The notes beneath the pieces are model-generated. The model was not told the origin of the DNA, did no database searches, and worked only from the letters and a program-made list of their open reading frames with translations. Made by a program: the position numbers and the translations under genes. A DNA stretch of 64,000 nucleotides from Nonomuraea jiangxiensis (lineage in GTDB: Bacteria > Actinomycetota > Actinomycetes > Streptosporangiales > Streptosporangiaceae): positions 248,001-312,000 of the forward strand of contig NZ_FNDJ01000014.1 in the NCBI RefSeq assembly GCF_900099965.1. The letters are read 5' to 3'. Shown piece after piece: positions 59,611 through 64,000 of the stretch. Positions within the stretch are counted from its first letter, which is position 1; each line of letters opens with the position of its first letter.

Positions 59611-59660
59611 GTGTTCCTCCGTAGGAACGTACTGACTGCCCGACCGAACGTGGAGGCGCC

Positions 59661-60929
59661 ATGGATGTACACACCCGCCTTGCCCGCCATCTGCTCGTCG
59701 ACGGATACCGGCTCGTGCTCGACCTGGAGCTCAGCCGCGGCTCTTGGCTGGTCGACGCCCGCAACGGCCGCCGATACCTGGATTTCTACACGTTCTTCGC
59801 CTCAGCTCCGCTCGGTGTGAACCCGCCCTTCGACCCCGACTTCGCCCAGCTGCTCGGCCAGGTCGCGCGCAACAAGCCGGCCAACCCCGACATCTACACC
59901 GAGCACCTGGCCGACTTCGTCGACACCTTCGCCCGCGTGCTCGGCGACCCGGAGCTGCCCCATCTGTTCTTCGTCGAAGGCGGTGCCCTCGCCGTCGAGA
60001 ACGCCCTCAAGACCGCCTTCGACTGGAAGAGCCGGCGCAACGAGGCCGCGGGCAGGTCACGCGACCTGGGCACCAAGGTCATGCACCTGACCAGGGCCTT
60101 CCACGGCCGCAGCGGCTACACCCTGAGCCTGACCAACACCGAGCCTGCCAAGACCGACCGCTTCCCCAAGTTCGACTGGCCGCGGATCGACGTGCCCGCG
60201 ATCCACCACGGCGACGTCGAGGCGGCCGAGGAACGAACGCTGGCCCAGGCCAGGGAGGCGTTCGAGCGCCACCCGCACGACATCGCGTGCTTCATCGCCG
60301 AGCCCATCCAGGGGGAGGGCGGCGACAACCACATGCGGCCCGAGTTCCTCCAGGCCATGCAGCACCTGTGCCACGAGTACGACGCCCTGTTCGTGCTCGA
60401 CGAGGTCCAGACGGGCGGCGGCACGACCGGTACGCCCTGGGCGTACCAGCAGCTGGGACTCTCCCCCGACGTAGTGGCGTTCGCCAAGAAGGTCCAGGTG
60501 GGCGGGATCATGGCGGGCCGCCGGGTCGACCTGGTGACCGACAACGTGTTCCAGGAGAGCGGGCGCATCAACTCCACGTGGGGCGGCGGCCTGGTGGACA
60601 TGGTCCGCAGCCGGGGCCTGCTGGAGATCATCGAGCGCGACGGGCTGATCGAACGCGCCGCGACCCTGGGCAACATGCTGCTCGAACGCCTCACCAAGCT
60701 GGAGGCCGAGCGCCCCGAGTCGCTGTCGAACGTCCGCGGCAGGGGCCTGATGTGCGCGTTCGACCTGTCCGACCAGGCCGCCAGGGACGCCCTGGTGACC
60801 AGGCTGAGGGAGGACCAGGGGGTGCTGGTGCTGCCCTGCGGGCCCCGCTCCGTACGGCTGCGCCCGGCCCTGAACATCCCCGAACCCGACCTCGACCACG
60901 GCCTGACGGCCCTCGCGGCGGCCCTCTGA
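59661..60929 (+). CDS. lat: L-lysine 6-aminotransferase
   Basis: A 422-residue class III PLP enzyme closely resembling Lat: SWLVDARNGRRYLDFYTFFASAPLGVNPP, HLFFVEGGALAVENALKTAFDWK, LTRAFHGRSGYTLSLTNTEPAKTDRFPKFDWPRI, the aspartate in FVLDEVQTGGGTTGTPWAYQ and the Schiff-base lysine in VVAFAKKVQVGG. It moves the epsilon-amino group of lysine to 2-oxoglutarate, giving piperideine-6-carboxylate for lysine catabolism or for persister/antibiotic pathways. GGAGG is 4 nt before the ATG. Confidence 0.93.
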   Translation: MDVHTRLARHLLVDGYRLVLDLELSRGSWLVDARNGRRYLDFYTFFASAPLGVNPPFDPDFAQLLGQVARNKPANPDIYTEHLADFVDTFARVLGDPELPHLFFVEGGALAVENALKTAFDWKSRRNEAAGRSRDLGTKVMHLTRAFHGRSGYTLSLTNTEPAKTDRFPKFDWPRIDVPAIHHGDVEAAEERTLAQAREAFERHPHDIACFIAEPIQGEGGDNHMRPEFLQAMQHLCHEYDALFVLDEVQTGGGTTGTPWAYQQLGLSPDVVAFAKKVQVGGIMAGRRVDLVTDNVFQESGRINSTWGGGLVDMVRSRGLLEIIERDGLIERAATLGNMLLERLTKLEAERPESLSNVRGRGLMCAFDLSDQAARDALVTRLREDQGVLVLPCGPRSVRLRPALNIPEPDLDHGLTALAAAL

Positions 60930-60930
60930 G

Positions 60931-62151
60931 TTACTGGGCGACGCTGGTGGCGCTGCGGCGCGGCCCGGCGTACCGCCAGAAGAAGTTGAGCAGCACGCTG
61001 GCCCGGTTGCGGCCGCCCAGCAGATAGGACACGTGGATGAAGATCCACACCAGCCAGGCGGGGAGCCCGTGCGCGGTCACCCCGTTGGGCAGTTGCAGCA
61101 CGGCCTCCGCCTTGCCCACGGTGGCCATGATGCCCGGATCGTCATAGGAGAACGGTCGTACCGGCCTGCCCTGCGTGGCCGCGACGATCTGCCGGCCGAC
61201 GTGCCGGCCCATCTGGATCGCCGGCTGGGCGAGCTGCGGTTGCGGGGCCGGCGGCCCGGACAGGTCGCCGGCCACGAAGATCTCCGGGTGGCCCGGCACG
61301 TTGAGCGCGTCGGTGAGCGTGATCCGGCCGCCCTTGCCCTGCGGCAGGCCCCAGTCGGAGACCTGCTTGGGCGCGGTCACGCCGAGCGCCCACACGGTCA
61401 GGTCGCTCGGCAGCCGGGTGCCGTCGCTCAGCACCACCGCGTCCGGCTCCACCGCCGCCACCGTGGACCCCAGCCGCAGCTCCACCCCTCTCTTGCGCAG
61501 CGCCGCCGCGGCCGCGTCCCGCAGCCGCGGCTTGTACGGCGCCAGAACATAATCGAACCGCTCCACCAGCGTCACGCTGGTCTGGCCCGGCTTGATCTCC
61601 GGATGCGTCAACGGCAGCGTGCGCCGGCGCAGCTCGGCCAGCGTGCCCGCCATCTCCACCCCGGTCGCTCCCGCGCCCACCACCACGACGTGCATGCTCT
61701 TGCGCCGGCCGAGCGCGGTGTCCTCCAGGTACTGCTGCATGCGCTGCCGCAGCTCGGCCGCGTCCCGGAGGGAGTAGATCGGCAGCGCGTTGTCCCGCGC
61801 CCCGTCGACCCCGAGCCAGTTGGTGGTCACCCCCGTGGCCAGCACGAGGTAGTCGTAGGTCAGGCCGCTCCCGTCCTCGAACTCCACCCGCCGCTCGTCG
61901 GGCAGCACCTTGCTCAGGGTGGCCCGGCGCGCCCGCACGTTGGGCCACCTGGCGGCGTAGGTGCGCAGCGGATAGGACACGTCCGACGTGCCCATGCCGG
62001 CCGTGGCGACCTGGTAGAGCAGGGGCTGGAAGGTCGAGTACGCGTTGCGGTCGACCAGCGTCACCAGGGCTCCGGCCCTGGCGAGCTCCTTCGTGGCGGC
62101 GAGACCCGCGAACCCCGCCCCCACGACCACGACCCGCGCTCTCTCCACCAT
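60931..62151 (-). CDS. ndh: Type II NADH dehydrogenase
   Basis: A 406-residue FAD protein: VVVVGAGFAGLAATKEL (FAD), TTFQP-like YSTFQPLLYQVATAGMG, VVVVGAGATGVEMAGTLAEL (NADH) and the C-terminal EIFVAGDLSGPP. The membrane-binding end is AWLVWIFIHVSYLLGGRNRASVLLNFFWRYAG. This is single-subunit NDH-2, feeding electrons from NADH to menaquinone without pumping protons. AAGGA is 7 nt before the ATG. It is convergent with lat. Confidence 0.9.
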   Translation of the reverse strand: MVERARVVVVGAGFAGLAATKELARAGALVTLVDRNAYSTFQPLLYQVATAGMGTSDVSYPLRTYAARWPNVRARRATLSKVLPDERRVEFEDGSGLTYDYLVLATGVTTNWLGVDGARDNALPIYSLRDAAELRQRMQQYLEDTALGRRKSMHVVVVGAGATGVEMAGTLAELRRRTLPLTHPEIKPGQTSVTLVERFDYVLAPYKPRLRDAAAAALRKRGVELRLGSTVAAVEPDAVVLSDGTRLPSDLTVWALGVTAPKQVSDWGLPQGKGGRITLTDALNVPGHPEIFVAGDLSGPPAPQPQLAQPAIQMGRHVGRQIVAATQGRPVRPFSYDDPGIMATVGKAEAVLQLPNGVTAHGLPAWLVWIFIHVSYLLGGRNRASVLLNFFWRYAGPRRSATSVAQ

Positions 62152-62324
62152 GATCCGGTCCTTCCCCATGAACGGCTTCATGGATGTCTATGGCACCGCC
62201 CCCTGCCCTCAAACCCCATCCGGGAACCTTCCTCACCCCTGCGCATGCGCGCCCGGGAGCGGGCATGGCGGAGTGCCGCTCCGTTGTCCCCCGATGGCGG
62301 AGCGGTGCCGTGGGTCGGTGGCGG

Positions 62325-62549
62325 TTATTGCCGGCGGGAGAGCCAGAGGCCGATGGCGGTGACCCGGGAGTCGACGCCCAGCTTGGCGTAGATGCGGTTG
62401 ACGTGGTTCTTGACGGTCTTCTCGCTGAGGAACAGTCGTTGCGCGATCTGGCCGTTGGACTGACCTGTGGCGATCAGGTCCATCACCTCGGCCTCGCGTT
62501 TGCTCAGGGACGTGAACACGCTCTCGAACGCTGCGTCGTCGACTCTCAT
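62325..62549 (-). CDS. Single-domain LuxR-type HTH protein
   Basis: A 74-residue protein that is little more than a GerE/LuxR helix-turn-helix: LSKREAEVMDLIATGQSNGQIAQRLFLSEKTVKNHVNRIYAKLGVDSRVTAIGLWL. The receiver or sensor domain is absent and there is no room for one upstream; GGAGG lies 5 nt before the ATG, so it is a complete gene. It resembles WhiB-era small regulators such as BldM-like fragments only in the HTH. Target and partner unknown; it may dimerise with a full-length NarL-type protein. Confidence 0.85.
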   Translation of the reverse strand: MRVDDAAFESVFTSLSKREAEVMDLIATGQSNGQIAQRLFLSEKTVKNHVNRIYAKLGVDSRVTAIGLWLSRRQ

Positions 62550-62663
62550 CCGGCCTCCGGGGGCGCGCGGTCGGTCAGATTGCCGATAGCCCCCGTGCTT
62601 CCGGCGTTAGCGGTAGACAGCGAGCATAACTCGCAATGTCACGGTTTGGGGCCGTTGTCGGGA

Positions 62664-62697
62664 GAAAACGACGAAGGCCGACCCCGAAGGATCGGCC
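62664..62697 (-). terminator. Rho-independent terminator of tRNA-His with UUCG loop
   Basis: On the minus strand GGCCGATCC-TTCG-GGGTCGGCC forms a 9-bp stem (one G-U pair) closed by a stable UUCG tetraloop and followed by a T-containing stretch with TTTT. Confidence 0.8.
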
Positions 62698-62706
62698 GTC
62701 GCGTAG

Positions 62707-62782
62707 TGGGGTGAGTGAAGGGACTTGAACCCTCGACATCCAGGACCACAACCTGGCGCTCTGCCAACTGAGCTACACCCAC
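62707..62782 (-). tRNA. tRNA-His (anticodon GTG)
   Basis: The minus strand folds into a full cloverleaf: acceptor GTGGGTG with CACTCAC (one G-U), D-arm GCTCAGTTGGCAGAGC, anticodon arm CCAGGTTGTGGTCCTGG with GTG, T-arm AGGGTTCAAGTCCCT, then C73 and an encoded CCA. A G lies at -1, as tRNA-His requires, opposite C73. Confidence 0.95.
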
Positions 62783-62847
62783 CACGGCCACCCGTGGGGT
62801 GGCACAGGAAAAGTGTAGCGGGGATCGGGAGTCTTTACGCCACTCGA

Positions 62848-63441
62848 TTACCCGCTGACACGCTCCGCGACCGACCTGGCGGTGGCCGAATCGGGCCCCG
62901 GCTGTCCCACGAAGACGGCCTCGCGGTAGTAGCGCAGCTCCCTGATGCTCTCCGTGATATCGGCCAGAGCCCGGTGCCCGCCCTGCTTTTCGGGCGCGGC
63001 GAAGTAGACCCGGGGATACCAGCGGCGGACCAGCTCCTTGATCGACGAGACGTCGATCATCCGGTAGTGCAAATAACCATCCACCCCGGGCATGTCGCGG
63101 GCGAGGAACGTACGGTCGGTGCCGATCGAGTTGCCGCACAGCGGCGCCTTCTTCGCCTCGGCCACATGCCTGCGGATGTAGTCGAGCACGAGCGACTCGG
63201 CCTCCGCCAGCGTCACCCCGCAGGCCAGCTCCGGCAACAGCCCCGAGGCCGTGTGCATCTCGCGTACGACCTGCGACATCTGCTCCAGCGACTCCGGGGG
63301 CGGTTTGATGACCACGTCGACGCCCTCGTCCAGCTGCCTCAGCTCACTGTCGGTGATGACGCACGCCACCTCGACGAGCGCGTCGCGACCGAGGTCGAGC
63401 CCGGTCATCTCGCAGTCGATCCAAACCAGCAAGTCACTCAT
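62848..63441 (-). CDS. orn: Oligoribonuclease
   Basis: A 197-residue DEDDh exonuclease: LLVWIDCEMTGLDLGRDALVEVACVITD (D, E), CGNSIGTDRTFLARDMP (second D region), and HRALADITESIRELRYYREAVF (H, D). It degrades 2-5-mer RNAs and pGpG to mononucleotides and is common and often essential in actinobacteria. GAGGAGA is 6 nt before the ATG, which is preferred over a GTG 30 nt upstream. Confidence 0.95.
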   Translation of the reverse strand: MSDLLVWIDCEMTGLDLGRDALVEVACVITDSELRQLDEGVDVVIKPPPESLEQMSQVVREMHTASGLLPELACGVTLAEAESLVLDYIRRHVAEAKKAPLCGNSIGTDRTFLARDMPGVDGYLHYRMIDVSSIKELVRRWYPRVYFAAPEKQGGHRALADITESIRELRYYREAVFVGQPGPDSATARSVAERVSG

Positions 63442-63509
63442 TCGCTCTCCTCGCCCAGCGGCTCGGAGCAATCCGCCCGCCTGTTACCCCACCAGCCTAG
63501 TGCCACCGG

Positions 63510-64000
63510 TTACGCGGGCTTGAGCGAGCTGAGGACCTCACCGACCACGTCGGTGCCCAGATTGTCGGGCACGGAGACGTACACGATCGCCGGGGACTCA
63601 CCCGCGCCGCGATCCATGAGCACGATCGCGCCGTTCTCCTTCTTCCACTTGTAGCCCTTCTCCTCCGACACCTTGGTGAAGTCGAGCTCGAAGCGGAGCA
63701 CCCACGCGTCCCGGTCGCCGATCTTCATGGCCTTGTCCTCCACCACCTTGCTCTCATGATCGAGCCGGTAGAACTTCGTGGAGAAGTCCACGAAGACGGC
63801 CTTCGCGGTGTCGCCCATTCCCGAGGCGCCGGAATAGGGATAGAGCTCGTTGAGCACCCCCGCGTAGACGTTGCCGATCCAGTCGGACTGGCCGTCGTAG
63901 TCTTCCTGCGAGACGGCCTGCACCGCGCTCGTCCACGCCTGCTGGGTCGGGTCCGGGCCGTTGACCTCCTGGCTCGCGGGCACCTTCCAGCTGTCCGGCA
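63510..64000 (-). CDS. Probable secreted/membrane protein of unknown function, 5' end outside the window
   Basis: The frame is open to the right edge; about 163 residues are visible. A GTG at 63983 could be a start, but the frame is open before it (PDSWK...) and no ribosome site is present, so the gene probably continues. Visible features are QQAWTSAVQAVSQEDYDGQSDWIGNVYAGVLNELYPYSG, a beta-rich region WVLRFELDFTKVSEEKGYKWKKENGAIVLMDRGAGESPAIVYVSVPDNL and an end VVGEVLSSLKPA. This pattern resembles the outer domains of small actinobacterial lipoproteins or membrane proteins (DUF-type). No function assigned. Confidence 0.65.
   Translation of the reverse strand, partial: PDSWKVPASQEVNGPDPTQQAWTSAVQAVSQEDYDGQSDWIGNVYAGVLNELYPYSGASGMGDTAKAVFVDFSTKFYRLDHESKVVEDKAMKIGDRDAWVLRFELDFTKVSEEKGYKWKKENGAIVLMDRGAGESPAIVYVSVPDNLGTDVVGEVLSSLKPA

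Noticed and set aside
59613..59628. Riboswitch or attenuator upstream of lat
   Set aside because: Only one short 6-bp hairpin is seen; no conserved aptamer pattern (for example lysine L-box) is present.

Overview
The window looks like chromosomal DNA of a high-GC, Gram-positive actinomycete. The signs are very high GC, many GTG/TTG starts, frequent 4-nt ATGA/GTGA overlaps, several promoters that appear leaderless (-10 hexamer about 6-8 nt before the start codon), lipoprotein and Tat exports, Ser/Thr kinases with outer C-terminal domains, a c-di-AMP riboswitch and a predicted PPOX/F420-type flavoprotein. A Streptosporangiales member (Nonomuraea-like) would fit, but that is inference. I found no rRNA, phage, IS element or CRISPR array. 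The only RNA genes seen are one tRNA-His and one riboswitch.

Layout. 1-566: end of a cysteine-free (zinc-independent) ribosomal-protein operon, L28-S14-L32. 682-6707: an alpha-hydroxy-acid catabolic cluster. A leftward operon (enoyl-CoA hydratase, CaiB CoA-transferase, FMN hydroxy-acid oxidase) diverges from a mandelate-racemase homologue that keeps every catalytic residue, an HxlR regulator and an ApbA-like reductase. Three of these promoters share one -10/operator block. 6791-10752: small enzymes, an AraC regulator, a phosphatase, a penicillin-binding-type serine hydrolase and a surface protein. 10940-17283: a four-gene HerA-SbcD(Mre11)-SbcC(Rad50)-NurA operon, the archaeal end-resection set in a bacterium. 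17280-24776: a VOC protein, repetitive DNA, an MFS exporter, two tandem homologous Ser/Thr kinases, an NmrA-like gene and a truncated copy of that gene. 24868-31692: a secreted protein with a Cys-His motif, then a two-component system divergent from a lipoprotein/adaptor/MacB-type ABC operon.

31706-41691 and onward: STAS protein, MreB-like/DUF421 pair, c-di-AMP riboswitch with a secreted wall-type protein, hydrolases, and a TetR-controlled sugar kinase/aminotransferase/aldolase module sharing one operator. 43019-49989: ECF sigma factor and partner, alkyl-sulfatase-like hydrolase, an NgcEFG-type sugar ABC importer, PCD and a CuZn-SOD lipoprotein. 50035-55610: pirin, a hierarchical 17/34/136-bp minisatellite, a DUF418 membrane protein, and an SPFH / ribbon-helix-helix / GPP34 operon with a paired-palindrome operator. 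55940-64000: methyltransferase-fold protein, MecA-type penicillin-binding protein, hemolysin III, PPOX protein, lysine 6-aminotransferase, NDH-2, single-domain LuxR protein, tRNA-His, oligoribonuclease and a partial gene.

Start codons were chosen from Shine-Dalgarno spacing, operon overlaps and family N-termini. All functional calls are by reading motifs; no database search was run.
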